Made by a program: the position numbers and the translations under genes
Assembly (NCBI GenBank): GCA_002070955.1
Contig: MWEK01000001.1
Span: 16,103 to 80,102 of the forward strand
DNA: 64,000 bases
From: Planctomycetes bacterium ADurb.Bin069
Lineage (GTDB): Bacteria > Planctomycetota > UBA8108 > UBA8890 > UBA8898
Reading direction: 5' to 3'
The notes under the pieces: generated by a model
Database searches by the model: none
What the model was told of the DNA's origin: nothing
What the model saw: the letters and a program-made list of their open reading frames with translations, nothing else
Shown: positions 16,561 to 25,859 of the stretch, in pieces
Position numbering within the stretch: the stretch's first letter is position 1
Layout of the letters: every line of letters starts with the position of its first letter

Positions 16561-17402
16561 GTGGTCTTGGCGTCATCGTTCGCCTTGATTTCGGCGCCGT
16601 TCTTGCGATAGGTCACCACGGCGCCGCTCATCTTGGGGAGCACCTTGACGACCTTGACCTCTCCCACGTACGTGTCGCCGCGGGAGACGTTGAAGACCAT
16701 GCCCTCGCTGACCTTGTCGTCGCTCCCGACGGAGAGCATCACGAGGTCGGTGTCATGCACTTTCCGAACGTTCAGGACCTTGGCTAGAATCTCGCGGAAA
16801 GAATCGCCGGGGTCCCTTCCGATCCTCGTAAGCAACGCGAGCCTCGTCTCCAGGGTTTCCTTCTCGTCGCGGAGAAGCGAGTTCTGTTCCTTGTACTTGG
16901 CGATCTCGTCCCGGAGCGCCACGGATTCCAGGAATTGGCGGTTGCGGTCCTCGACGGCCAAGCGACATTCCTCGACGGCCTTGGTGCGCGAATCTTCCGA
17001 CTGCTGCAGCCTGCTCGCCAGCCCCTGCGTCTCCTGGGAGACCTGAGCGATTTGCGCGGTGAGCTTGTCGAGGCTCGCCTGCTTCGTGGCGTTGTCCGTG
17101 GTCGCAGCGGCCAGCTTGCCCTCGGCGTCGCTCAGCTTGCGCGCGAGGTCTTTCTTGAGCGCGTCGGAGTTCACACTATCGGCTTGCTGCACGGAGATGA
17201 CGAGAGCCTGCAGCTCGACCTTCTCCGCAAGCTTCTCGATCTCGATCTTCTGCTTGTCGAAGTTGCCTTTGTAAAGCTTCGTCAGCTCTTCAGCCTGCTC
17301 CTTGAAGTCCTTGCGCACACCGAAAAGGGTGGCCGAGGTCCCCAGAAAGAGCAGTGCGAGGACCAGGTTGATAACGAGGAAGACCTTGGCAAGACCGCTC
17401 AT
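16548..17402 (-). CDS. Membrane-anchored coiled-coil protein with a C-terminal beta domain
   Basis: 284 residues, ATG 17402 with GGAGG eight bases upstream. One transmembrane helix (residues 5-28) is followed by a coiled coil from about 30 to 190 (Lys, Glu, Gln, Leu heptads). The last 90 residues form a compact beta domain with VMLSVGSDDKVSEGMVFNVSRGDTYVGEVKV, a module seen in planctomycete and other PVC proteins that looks like the small barrels of MreC. An envelope or cell-shape role is plausible from fold and its place just beyond mreB, but function is unknown. Confidence 0.8.
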   Translation of the reverse strand: MSGLAKVFLVINLVLALLFLGTSATLFGVRKDFKEQAEELTKLYKGNFDKQKIEIEKLAEKVELQALVISVQQADSVNSDALKKDLARKLSDAEGKLAAATTDNATKQASLDKLTAQIAQVSQETQGLASRLQQSEDSRTKAVEECRLAVEDRNRQFLESVALRDEIAKYKEQNSLLRDEKETLETRLALLTRIGRDPGDSFREILAKVLNVRKVHDTDLVMLSVGSDDKVSEGMVFNVSRGDTYVGEVKVVKVLPKMSGAVVTYRKNGAEIKANDDAKTTPLF

Positions 17403-17577
17403 TCCACAATCCTCCGTTTACCGTGCTATGCCTTGGGCAAGACAACCTGCCGGATGCTTCATTTCCAAACTACGTACGCAACTTGCGAGAGGCGTCAAGA
17501 GAGAAACGAACGGAGGTGTGCAATGCGCCTCGTGACTCGCTTCATTTCTCCTGATAGACGCTCTACACGTAATTCCG

Positions 17578-17605
17578 ATTATACGCGGAGCACCTGGAAA
17601 GTCAA
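17578..17605 (-). promoter_or_regulatory. Promoter of the coiled-coil gene pair
   Basis: Minus strand TTGACT (17605-17600), 16-base spacer, TATAAT (17583-17578). It overlaps the end of the MoeA-like gene and gives a leader of about 170 bases. Confidence 0.65.
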
Positions 17606-18741
17606 GGCGGCACCGGCACGGCCTGGCGCCGTTCGTTTCCGCCGGGCGGCATGAGCGCGTGACGCGCGCCGCCGAGCACCCCTCCCGCGCCAGGGGCATC
17701 CATAACCTCGATGGCGCCCTCGCGAATCGCTGCGGATACAAAGGCGTGCACCTCGCCGGGGCCGCTCCAGGGGCGCACCAGCGGAAGCGGCGCGGCCTCT
17801 TCCCATGATCCGATTTTCATTCCCAATCCCCGAGCCAGCGCCGGCCTCAGGAGCGCGTGCGTCAGAGCGGCGACGCTTTCATGATCGCCGGGCATGAAAA
17901 GGCCCGCGCCAGCACGGGCGAAGGCAATGGCCGCCGTCGAACCCGGGCTCAGGGCCACGGATTCAGCGACGAAGCGTATTCCGCCGGGACGAATGGCCGC
18001 GCGGGTCAGATCCGTGAGGCCCTCGCCGGTCCCGCCGCAGGCGACGACGCACCCGCCGGCGAGCGTATCGACGATGCAGTCTCGAATCCGATCCTCCTCA
18101 TCGGGGAGCGTCGCGACCGGCGTCACTGTTATGCCCAGGCCGCCGAGGGTGTCCCGGAGCCATGGCGTGGCAAGGTCCGGCACCACGCCCGCCACGATCT
18201 CCGTCCCGATGACGACGACGTGAACGACGGGAGGATCCAAGACTTCGACCTCCGCCAGCCCGGAGGCGCGGAGCAGCGCCGCGGCGCCGGGACTTATGCG
18301 CTCGCCCCGCGCGACAACCGGCGTGCCGGCCGCAAGAAGACTGCCGCAAGCCACGGCCGCCTCGCCGCTCGCCGGCGGCAGACGAACCGCGTTCGTGCCC
18401 ACGAGCGTCGCGCGAGCCGCAGGAACGACGTCGGCGCCATCGGGAAGCGGCGAGCCTTTCTCGACGCGATACGCCGCGCCGTCTTCGGGGATATCGGGAG
18501 GGGGCGCCGCCGGTGAATACGCGCCGGCCACCCGATACACGCCGGAGGCCGCGCCGGCGCGCACCAGAAACCCGTCTCGGCCCGCCGCGCGGCAGGCCGG
18601 GACGGGAGCCGCCGCGGCATAATCGCCGGCGGCGTACCTTCCCGCGGCGCGCGCCAGGGGGCACCGGCAGCGCCGCGGCGCCGGGAGGGCGCGCGCGAGC
18701 AGGCGGATCGCCTTGACGAGGGGTACAATTCGGTGTTCCAT
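17602..18741 (-). CDS. MoeA-like molybdopterin molybdotransferase homologue, degenerate
   Basis: 379 residues with the domain order of MoeA: N-terminal GRYAAGDYAAAAPVPACRAAGRDGFLV, a LPDGADVVPAARA segment, ISPGAAALLRASGLAEVEV, then VVIGTEIV and the CGGTGEGLTDLT loop of the MogA-like domain. MoeA inserts molybdate into adenylylated molybdopterin. Key motifs deviate: the usual GG-x-S-x-G-x-x-D becomes GGTGEGLTD, and the usual LPGNP loop reads MPGDHE, so catalysis is doubtful. No other molybdenum cofactor gene is nearby. It is divergent from ribE. Confidence 0.7.
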   Translation of the reverse strand: MEHRIVPLVKAIRLLARALPAPRRCRCPLARAAGRYAAGDYAAAAPVPACRAAGRDGFLVRAGAASGVYRVAGAYSPAAPPPDIPEDGAAYRVEKGSPLPDGADVVPAARATLVGTNAVRLPPASGEAAVACGSLLAAGTPVVARGERISPGAAALLRASGLAEVEVLDPPVVHVVVIGTEIVAGVVPDLATPWLRDTLGGLGITVTPVATLPDEEDRIRDCIVDTLAGGCVVACGGTGEGLTDLTRAAIRPGGIRFVAESVALSPGSTAAIAFARAGAGLFMPGDHESVAALTHALLRPALARGLGMKIGSWEEAAPLPLVRPWSGPGEVHAFVSAAIREGAIEVMDAPGAGGVLGGARHALMPPGGNERRQAVPVPP

Positions 18742-18821
18742 GAGTGTAGATCTTCGCAGGCGCGGCGCCCGATGGCCAGGACATGCGGCTTGGCGCGGCG
18801 GATTCCGAGGGATGACTGCGC

Positions 18822-19472
18822 ATGTTCACAGGGATTGTCGAGTGCACCGGAAAAGTGGTCGCGCCTTGCGGCGCCGGCGGCGGCACGCTGGTCGTGGCGC
18901 CGGAGGTTTCGTGGAGCGATCTGGCGGTGGGGGAGAGCATCGCCGTCAACGGCGCGTGTCTCACCGCCGTCGCCCAGGGAGGCGGAACCGTCACCTTCGA
19001 CGTGGTGCGCGAGACGGCGCGCTCGAGTAACCTCGCGGCGCTCCCCGCGGGGGCGCGCGTCAATCTCGAGCGCGCCCTGCGCGCGGGCGACCGCATGGGA
19101 GGACACTATGTCCTCGGGCACGTCGACGGCACCGGCCGCGTGCGCGCCCTTGCCGTGCGCGGCGGCCAGACGGAGTTACGGATCGAATTTCCGCCGCGGT
19201 GGGGGCGGTTCATCCTTCCTAAGGGCTCCATTGCCGTCAACGGCGTCAGCCTGACGGTGGGGGAGGCCGGACCCGCGCACTTCACGGTCTTTCTGGTGCC
19301 CCACACCCTTCGGGAGACGAACCTGGCCGCGTTGGCCGCGGGCGACCCCGTCAATCTCGAATTCGACTACATTGCGAAGTGGGCCCTCGCGCGCGGCGCG
19401 CCTCCCGGGGAAGACCTGGGTGCAACCCTCAGGCGGGCGGGCTTCACCACGGAGGATCGGTGGAATACGTAA
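18822..19472 (+). CDS. ribE: Riboflavin synthase alpha subunit
   Basis: 216 residues beginning MFTGIVECTGKV, the invariant riboflavin synthase N-terminus. Two homologous lumazine-binding barrels are visible, each with a VNG motif (VNGACLT and VNGVSLTV), and GHYVLGHVDGTG joins them. It converts two 6,7-dimethyl-8-ribityllumazine molecules to riboflavin. No FMN riboswitch is apparent in the 80 bases before it; a TACAAT at 18724-18729 may be its -10. The gene overlaps ispG. Confidence 0.96.
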   Translation: MFTGIVECTGKVVAPCGAGGGTLVVAPEVSWSDLAVGESIAVNGACLTAVAQGGGTVTFDVVRETARSSNLAALPAGARVNLERALRAGDRMGGHYVLGHVDGTGRVRALAVRGGQTELRIEFPPRWGRFILPKGSIAVNGVSLTVGEAGPAHFTVFLVPHTLRETNLAALAAGDPVNLEFDYIAKWALARGAPPGEDLGATLRRAGFTTEDRWNT

Positions 19473-20524
19473 CACGCCGCGAGACGACGCCCGTACGCAT
19501 CGGCGCCATCGCGATCGGCGGCACGCACCCCATCGCGGTCCAGTCGATGACGAACACGCGCACCGAGGACATCGCCGGCACCCTGGCGCAGATCCGCGGG
19601 CTCGCCGCCGCGGGCTGCGAAATCGTGCGCGTCGCCGTGCCGCACCCGAAGGCGGTGCGCGCGCTGCCCGCGCTGGCCGCCGAGTGTCCGCTGCCCCTCG
19701 TCGCGGACGTTCACTTCCGCGAGGACTGCGCGCTCGGAGCCATCGAGGCCGGCGTCGCCAAGGTGCGCATCAATCCCGGCAATTTGGGCGCGGAGGCGTT
19801 TCTGCGCGTGCTCGACGCCGCCGGCGCCCGGGGCGCCGCGGTCAGGATCGGGGTCAATTCGGGCTCCGTTCCCATGGACCTTATCGAAACCTTCGGCGGC
19901 CCCACCCCCGGCGCGCTGGTGGAAGCCGCCGCGCGTTACGTAGCCATTGCGGAGCGGCGGGGGTTCACCGCCATCGTGCTCTCGCTGAAGTCCTCGGACA
20001 CGCTCTGCAATCTGCGCGCTTACCGCCGCGCCGCCGATCGCTTCCGCTACCCGCTGCACATCGGCGTGACCGAGGCGGGGGATGCGGACTACGGGCGGAT
20101 CAAAAGCGCCGCCGGTCTGGGCGGACTGCTCTTGGACGGCATTGGCGACACGCTCAGGGTTTCGCTCACGGGCGACCCGATCGCGGAGATCGCGGCCGCC
20201 TACGACATCTTGAAAGCCACGGGCCGCCGCATCCTGACCCCCGAGATCGTCGCCTGTCCGACCTGCGCGCGGCAGGGAATCGATGTGGAGGCCATCGTCG
20301 CGGAGGTCAAAGCCGCCCTCAAGGATCTGCGGGCGCCGCTCAGGATCGCGATCTGTGGATGTATCGTCAACGGCCCGGGGGAAGCCCGCGAAGCGGATTT
20401 GGGAATTGCGGGAGGGGGCGGCGCGGGCGTGCTCTTCAGGCACGGCAAGACGATCATGAAGGTGCCCGAGAGCAAGCTCGTCGAGACGCTCGTGGCCGAG
20501 GCGCGTAAGCTCGCGCAGAAGTAG
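19460..20524 (+). CDS. ispG: 4-hydroxy-3-methylbut-2-enyl diphosphate synthase
   Basis: 354 residues. GTG 19460 is preferred: GGAGG lies four bases upstream and the protein then starts MEYVTRRETTPV. It overlaps ribE by 13 bases. Motifs: GTHPIAVQSMTNT, ADVHF, KVRINPGN, and the 4Fe-4S cysteines in CPTCARQ and CGCIVNGPGEA. It reduces methylerythritol cyclodiphosphate in the non-mevalonate isoprenoid pathway. The single-domain bacterial form, not the longer form of chlamydiae and plants. Confidence 0.96.
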   Translation: MEYVTRRETTPVRIGAIAIGGTHPIAVQSMTNTRTEDIAGTLAQIRGLAAAGCEIVRVAVPHPKAVRALPALAAECPLPLVADVHFREDCALGAIEAGVAKVRINPGNLGAEAFLRVLDAAGARGAAVRIGVNSGSVPMDLIETFGGPTPGALVEAAARYVAIAERRGFTAIVLSLKSSDTLCNLRAYRRAADRFRYPLHIGVTEAGDADYGRIKSAAGLGGLLLDGIGDTLRVSLTGDPIAEIAAAYDILKATGRRILTPEIVACPTCARQGIDVEAIVAEVKAALKDLRAPLRIAICGCIVNGPGEAREADLGIAGGGGAGVLFRHGKTIMKVPESKLVETLVAEARKLAQK

Positions 20525-20570
20525 CCCACCGCCGCCCGTGACCGCCGTCCGCCGCGCGGAGGCGCCGACG

Positions 20571-23129
20571 CTACGGGACGCAGCCGGACGGCGTCATGCA
20601 GGGCGCGAGCTTATCCCACGTCGGATCAAAGCCGCAGGCCGGATACGGCGGGGCGATCACGCCGTGCCGGCAGCCGAAGATCGCGCCGAGCAGGACGATG
20701 GGGTCGGCGATGGAGATGCGGCCGTCGTCGTTGACGTCGGCGGCATCCTCGCAGCACGCGAGCGGCTCGTCGCGGAACAAGAAGGCGAGGGTCGCGATGG
20801 CATCGCCGATCTCGACCGCCCCGTTCGCGTTCAAGTCGCCGCGAAGGAAGGGGTGCTCGCCGTTGGGCCCGACGAGGAGAACACCGCCGGCGATGACCGT
20901 CAGTCGGAGCGTGCAGGGCGCGGACGGCGTGAGCGCGACATCGATCCAGCTCCCGAATTCCCGGTACGAGCGCACAACGAGGTCGCCGGACGGGACGGAC
21001 AGCATCTCGTCGATGCGGGCGCCCCGTCGCTCGCCCAGCGCCGTGCAGGCGATGGCGGCCCCGGCAGCTTCGGGAAACTCCGGCCGAATGGCCACGGTGT
21101 AGGCGGCGGCGCCGCCCAAGGAGCAGGCGAGGCGGTACGTTCGAAGCGTCGCGCCGGCCTCCAGCACGACCTTCGTGTCGTGAAGGAGCACGTCGGCCTC
21201 GGGCTGGAGCGCGCGGGCCAGGACAAAGGCGCCGCGGGCATCGTTGCCCGCGACCACAAGATAGGCGGCCTTCTCGCGTTGCACCGCGGCCAGGCTTGTG
21301 ACGACGGCGCCGGGCTCCACGGGAACGACCTCGCGAGGCCGCACGAAGGACCAGCCCCACTCCGGCGAGTAGGAAGTCGACCACAGGTGCACGCCGCCCG
21401 CCGGCGACGGACGGGTCATGAAAAAGACCTGTTCGCCGAGCATCGTCACGCCGAAGGGTCCGCCGGCCGGGCATGCAACCTCGCCGAGGGGCGGAATCGA
21501 CGCGCTGGGGCGGAAGCTCTCGCGCGCCCGCGTCAACACCACGATTCTACCGCCGCCGGGATCGGCGATCAGGAGCTCGCCGGCAGGGGAGAAGGCCGCA
21601 TCCCACGCGAACATCCCGTCAATGAATCCGACGTCCGGGGAAGAGAAAGTATCCGTCTCCCACCCGGCGGCCGACAGCGTGTCGACGCGTCCGTTCCATC
21701 CGTTGAAGAGCAGGAGCTCCCTCTCGGGGTCGAACGTGCAGGCGCTCAGGTGGCCGGCGGGTCCACGGCGCAGGACGTCGCCCGTGATGATGCGCCGGTA
21801 GGCGCCGGCATCGACGTAAGGCTCGATCTGCTGCGCGAAGGCGCACGCCGCCAGCGTCCCATCCGCAGCGGTCATAAACAGCGTTTCGCGGACCGGCTCG
21901 TAGGCGATGCCGGCGATGACTTTGATCAAGTCGCGATCGATGTCGAAACGCGACCACGCGTTCGGGATGCGGGCCGTCGCGGAGAACGTGCCGGGGCGCC
22001 CGTCGGGGGACCGCAGGAGCAGCGCGAGCGGCGTGCCGGGCAGCAGTCCCGCGACCTCGAGACTGCCGCGACGGGCATTCACGGGCGGCAGCCCGAGGGG
22101 CCGCCCGCACTCGGAAACCTCGATCGTGTAACCCTCAAGGGGCGCGCCGTTCCAGCAGACGAACCAGGACGGCGGCGTTTTGCCCGAGGGCACGACGCTG
22201 ACCTCCGCTGGCGCGGGGATGATGGGCTCGAACGGCATGCCGAAGGCATAGAGGCGGTCGGACTGCCCGCCGGCGAGAAACAGGGCGTCATCCGCCACGG
22301 CCGCGGCGCGGAAAACGCGATCGGGGCACCCCGAGATCCTGAATGCGCGACACGCGGCGACATCGGGCACGGTGTTCTCGCAGGGCAGCCACGCCACGCC
22401 TTCATGACCGTCGGCGCCGAAGGGAAACACGATCCCCCGCCGCAGCGCCCCCCCCGAATCGCGGTGAGCCGCAAGCCCCCAGACGGCGAAAAACGGCGGC
22501 GGGCACGGCAGGGGCAGCGTGACGGCAGCCAGCTTCTGGAACAGCGCGTTGAAGATCAGCACGCGGGGCTTGCGCGGCTCAAACTTCGACGTGTACAAAA
22601 CGAGGAAATGTCCGCTCTCCTGGTCGCAGCTCAACGACCACACGTACGGCTCGGGCGCGGCATCGAGCAGGGGCAGCGCGCGCGTCGCGGGGGCCTCTCC
22701 GGGAACGCCGCTCCAGAGGTGGAGCAGGTTCGAGCCCTCGCACACGAACATGAGCCGTCCCGGCAGCAGTTCGGTGACACCCGGGACGAGCGCCGCCGCG
22801 GTGGGGGGGCCGGGAAGCTCGGCGGGCAGCGTCAGACGCCAGTCGAAGGTCGCGCGCGCAGCGTCGAGCGCCACGAGATCCAGACCGTCGGGAAGGACGG
22901 CGAATACGCGCCTCCCGCCCGCAACGATCGCGACGGACGGTCGGCTCAGGTGAGCGATACGTTCCGGCGCCGTCGCGCTCTGCCCCGGAATCAGGGCGGC
23001 GGCGCGCGGTTCGGCGACCCGGCGCAGGATCTCCTGCGCCCCGCCGCGCAGCGCGAGCAGGCACGCGGCAAGCCCCGCGCACAAGGCGATCGCCCGGCAC
23101 CGGCTCCGCCCCGGGCGCCGCGCTCTCAT
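20571..23129 (-). CDS. Large secreted dockerin protein
   Basis: 852 residues. ATG 23129 is preferred to an upstream in-frame start because AAGGTGG lies at the right distance and the signal peptide follows (RAIALCAGLAACLLALRGGAQ). The body (residues about 50-700) consists of repeated beta-rich segments with phrases such as HLLVLYTSKFEP, LFLAGGQSDRLYAFG and LLIADPGGGRIVVL, consistent with propeller or Kelch-like blades plus one fibronectin-like stretch. The C-terminus is a dockerin pair, DLNANGAVEIGDA and DVNDDGRISIADP. No enzyme motif found; probably a surface or secreted binding protein. Confidence 0.75.
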   Translation of the reverse strand: MRARRPGRSRCRAIALCAGLAACLLALRGGAQEILRRVAEPRAAALIPGQSATAPERIAHLSRPSVAIVAGGRRVFAVLPDGLDLVALDAARATFDWRLTLPAELPGPPTAAALVPGVTELLPGRLMFVCEGSNLLHLWSGVPGEAPATRALPLLDAAPEPYVWSLSCDQESGHFLVLYTSKFEPRKPRVLIFNALFQKLAAVTLPLPCPPPFFAVWGLAAHRDSGGALRRGIVFPFGADGHEGVAWLPCENTVPDVAACRAFRISGCPDRVFRAAAVADDALFLAGGQSDRLYAFGMPFEPIIPAPAEVSVVPSGKTPPSWFVCWNGAPLEGYTIEVSECGRPLGLPPVNARRGSLEVAGLLPGTPLALLLRSPDGRPGTFSATARIPNAWSRFDIDRDLIKVIAGIAYEPVRETLFMTAADGTLAACAFAQQIEPYVDAGAYRRIITGDVLRRGPAGHLSACTFDPERELLLFNGWNGRVDTLSAAGWETDTFSSPDVGFIDGMFAWDAAFSPAGELLIADPGGGRIVVLTRARESFRPSASIPPLGEVACPAGGPFGVTMLGEQVFFMTRPSPAGGVHLWSTSYSPEWGWSFVRPREVVPVEPGAVVTSLAAVQREKAAYLVVAGNDARGAFVLARALQPEADVLLHDTKVVLEAGATLRTYRLACSLGGAAAYTVAIRPEFPEAAGAAIACTALGERRGARIDEMLSVPSGDLVVRSYREFGSWIDVALTPSAPCTLRLTVIAGGVLLVGPNGEHPFLRGDLNANGAVEIGDAIATLAFLFRDEPLACCEDAADVNDDGRISIADPIVLLGAIFGCRHGVIAPPYPACGFDPTWDKLAPCMTPSGCVP

Positions 23130-23190
23130 GTTGACACCACCACCTTTGCTTGCCGGCATAGCGGGTCTCCGCTGACAGCTTCACTAGACG

Positions 23191-23219
23191 ATTCTATTGC
23201 CGGCGAACGGGGCGCGCAA
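23191..23219 (-). promoter_or_regulatory. Candidate promoter of the large dockerin gene
   Basis: Minus strand TTGCGC (23219-23214), 17-base spacer, TAGAAT (23196-23191), about 60 bases before the start. Confidence 0.4.
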
Positions 23220-23290
23220 GAAGTTTTCGCCGCCGCCCGCCAGGGTCCGGCCGCACCGGCGGCCGGACGCCGCCATGCTCGCCGGGCGCA

Positions 23291-24412
23291 CTAGTCCGCG
23301 AACCAGAACATCACTCGGTTGAAAAGGAGCGCCGCCCGGGCCATGAACCGCCGCAGCCGCAACAAGCAGCGATCCCTAAGCGGCCTGCGGCTCGCGGCGC
23401 GGACGCGCTCGGCGTAGGCGCGCAGTCGAAACGCGGTGGGGCGGTCGAGAGTGCGTGCCAGCGTCTCGGCGGCCTCGCGGGCGGTGAGGGCGGCCCAACG
23501 GAACCCCGCGCCCGGACGAGGCGACCCTCCCATGGGAAGCGCCGCGTCGCCCGCCAGCAGCACGCGCTCGCCGTGCAGCCGCCGCCGCGCGGGCGGATAG
23601 GCTCCGAGGATCCGCGTGCGCCACTCGCCGACAACGACGCCGTGAAAAACCTCCTCGATCAGCGGATGCGTCTTGAGTCGGCCCATGATGTCGCCGGGGC
23701 GGAAGCTCCAGTCCGCGAGAGACTCGGGCGCGGCGGAGCCGCGGACCGTCACGATGACGTCCCGCGGCATGCGCAGAACGGTCGCCGCGGCATCCGCGCA
23801 GCCGGGGAGGTTCTGAAGCTCCAGCAGCGTGCAGTCCCCGCCCGCGCCGGAGTCGCGTCTCGCCAGGCGTTGCTGCGACACGAAGAACACCCTGCCGCCG
23901 GCGCGGCGCCGCAGAAAGCCGCTGCGGGTCGGCAGCTCCTCGTCGGCGCCCGACGCGATCAGGACCGCCTTCGCGGCGACGGCGGCGCCGGCGGCGCGCA
24001 CAAAGACGGGGCCGCCCGGCTCCGTTTGAATCTCCTCCGCGCTGAAATCCTCCCGCAGCGCCGCGCCCGCGCGCTGCAGGATGCCGCGCAGGTATGTATC
24101 GAGATCCGTCCGCGCGAAGGCCGCGAGTTCGACTCGGGGGTGGGGCCGTACGGATGCAAGGATGAAGCTCCAACCGATCCACGCCGCATGGCGGCGGACG
24201 ACCGGGAGCATGAAGTCGGGCCGCGGCAGCCCGAAGGCGCTCCACCAGGGATCGGCGGACAGGTTCCCGCCGCTGGTTTCTTGGCCGATCTGCTTACCGC
24301 GCTCCAGCACGATGACCCGCAGGCCGCGCCGGGCGAGGTCGTGCGCGGCCAGGGTTCCGGCGAACCCGGCGCCGACCACCGCGACATCCCAGACGTCCTG
24401 CACGGCTTTCAC
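23291..24412 (-). CDS. FAD-dependent oxidoreductase, geranylgeranyl reductase-like
   Basis: 373 residues from GTG 24412, which overlaps the rho stop as GTGA. N-terminal dinucleotide fold VAVVGAGFAGTLAAHDLARRG (VVGAGFAG motif), a second FAD contact VLLAGDAALPMGGSPRPGAGFRWAA near residue 295, and the overall plan of FixC/geranylgeranyl-reductase flavoproteins. The C-terminus ends in basic and hydrophobic helices, suggesting membrane association. Substrate unknown; lipid or isoprenoid double-bond reduction is a possibility from the family only. Confidence 0.8.
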   Translation of the reverse strand: MKAVQDVWDVAVVGAGFAGTLAAHDLARRGLRVIVLERGKQIGQETSGGNLSADPWWSAFGLPRPDFMLPVVRRHAAWIGWSFILASVRPHPRVELAAFARTDLDTYLRGILQRAGAALREDFSAEEIQTEPGGPVFVRAAGAAVAAKAVLIASGADEELPTRSGFLRRRAGGRVFFVSQQRLARRDSGAGGDCTLLELQNLPGCADAAATVLRMPRDVIVTVRGSAAPESLADWSFRPGDIMGRLKTHPLIEEVFHGVVVGEWRTRILGAYPPARRRLHGERVLLAGDAALPMGGSPRPGAGFRWAALTAREAAETLARTLDRPTAFRLRAYAERVRAASRRPLRDRCLLRLRRFMARAALLFNRVMFWFAD

Positions 24413-25671
24413 CCGAGCGCTTCGGCGGAGAACGATGTCAGGAACTCCGCGTTGTTGCGGGTCGCTGCGAGCTTCTCGATGAACACGCGCGCACCCCGCT
24501 TCAGCTCCAGCGTCTGCAGCACGCGGCGCAGCGCCCAGATCTGACGCAGCACACCGGGCAGATAAAGCTTCTCCTCCTTGCGGGTGCCCGAGACCTTGAT
24601 GTCGATCGCCGGGAAGATGCGCATGTCGGCCAGTTGGCGGGACAGAATGCACTCCATGTTCCCGGTTCCCTTGAATTCCTCGTAGATCACCTGATCCAGG
24701 CGGCTGCCGGTGTCCACCAGGCAGGTGGCGACAATGGTCAGGCTTCCGCCGTTCTCCAGGTCGCGGGCCGCGCCGAGGAACGCCTTGGGCTTGTCGAGCA
24801 CCGCCGCGTCCAGGCCGCCGGAGAGCGTGCGGCCCGTTTCCTTCGTGTTGAGATTGTAGGCCCGGCCGAGGCGCGTCAGCGAGTCCATGAGGACGAATAC
24901 GTCGTGCCCCGCCTCGACGAGGCGCTTGGCCCGGGCGAGGGCGAGTTCGCTCACCCGCACGTGGTTGGCGGGCGAGTCGTCCGAACAGCTACTCACGACC
25001 TCGCCGTCGGTGGTGCGGCGCCAGTCGGTCACCTCCTCGGGGCGCTCGTCGATGAGCACCACCATGATGTGCGTGTCGGGGTGGTTCTCCGCGATGGCGC
25101 GCGCGATCTTCTGGAGCAGCATCGTCTTGCCGGCGCGGGGCGGCGAGATGACCAGGCAGCGCTGTCCCTTCCCGATGGGCGTTATGAGATCGAGCACGCG
25201 GAGCGAGATGTCGTTGCGGCTGTCCTCGAGGCGGAACTTGTGCCGCGGATCGATGGCGATCAGCTCGTTGAAACGCGGGCGCCGCGCGGCGGCGTCCGGC
25301 AGCAGCCCGTCCACCCGCAGCACATTGCGCAGCACGTAAAAATCCTTTTTTTTCTCCGTTGACACCTCGCCCTCGACGTAGGACCCCGGCCGCAGGCCGA
25401 GCTGCCTGATGAGCTGCGCCGGGACGAAGCAGTCCTGCAGGGTTCGTTCGCGCAAGGTGCGGATGTCGCCGCGCAGGTGTCCGTAGCCTTCCTTGTGGAT
25501 TTCCAGGACGCCCGCCTGGGGGCGCACGGGCCCGCTTACAGCCGCGCGCCTGGGACGGTGGTCCTGCGGGCGGGCGCCCCAGTTCGGACGGCGGTGGGGG
25601 CGCACATCGCCCCGCCCGGGGGGGGAGCCGTAGCCCCGTTCCCGGCCTACGAAGTCACGCTGGTCTTGCAT
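24409..25671 (-). CDS. rho: Transcription termination factor Rho
   Basis: 420 residues from ATG 25671. A basic Arg/Gly/Pro-rich N-terminal extension of about 50 residues precedes the RNA-binding domain ([14 protein letters not shown]) and the ATPase core: Walker [22 protein letters not shown], the Q-loop GKGQ and R-loop [22 protein letters not shown]-dependent hexameric helicase that ends transcription. Shares a symmetric promoter with the divergent aroD-like gene and overlaps the downstream flavoprotein gene. Confidence 0.97.
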   Translation of the reverse strand: MQDQRDFVGRERGYGSPPGRGDVRPHRRPNWGARPQDHRPRRAAVSGPVRPQAGVLEIHKEGYGHLRGDIRTLRERTLQDCFVPAQLIRQLGLRPGSYVEGEVSTEKKKDFYVLRNVLRVDGLLPDAAARRPRFNELIAIDPRHKFRLEDSRNDISLRVLDLITPIGKGQRCLVISPPRAGKTMLLQKIARAIAENHPDTHIMVVLIDERPEEVTDWRRTTDGEVVSSCSDDSPANHVRVSELALARAKRLVEAGHDVFVLMDSLTRLGRAYNLNTKETGRTLSGGLDAAVLDKPKAFLGAARDLENGGSLTIVATCLVDTGSRLDQVIYEEFKGTGNMECILSRQLADMRIFPAIDIKVSGTRKEEKLYLPGVLRQIWALRRVLQTLELKRGARVFIEKLAATRNNAEFLTSFSAEALG

Positions 25672-25787
25672 ATCCGTTTCTCTGGCGCCGTCCCGGACGC
25701 ATGGGGGATTGTACACGGCGGCGCGCCGAAAAACCGCCGGCGCCGCGCGCGCTCGGGGAAGAGGCTCTTCACGATCCTTGCGTCCAT

Positions 25788-25818
25788 ATTGTACGCCGTG
25801 GGGTGCCTTTTGTACAAT
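25788..25818. promoter_or_regulatory. Symmetric bidirectional promoter between rho and the aroD-like gene
   Basis: The inverted repeat ATTGTAC-17 bases-GTACAAT makes TTGTAC-18-TACAAT readable on both strands: the -35 of one direction is the complement of the -10 of the other. Leaders would be about 35 bases to the right and 110 bases to the left. It could equally be an operator. Confidence 0.55.
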
Positions 25819-25859
25819 GGTATTCCGGCGCCGCGCGCAGCGCGGCGCACCGGAGGCCA

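Noticed and set aside
20538..23294. A long plus-strand frame opposite the large dockerin gene
   Set aside because: The minus strand has the signal peptide, ribosome site and dockerin; the plus frame is antisense noise.
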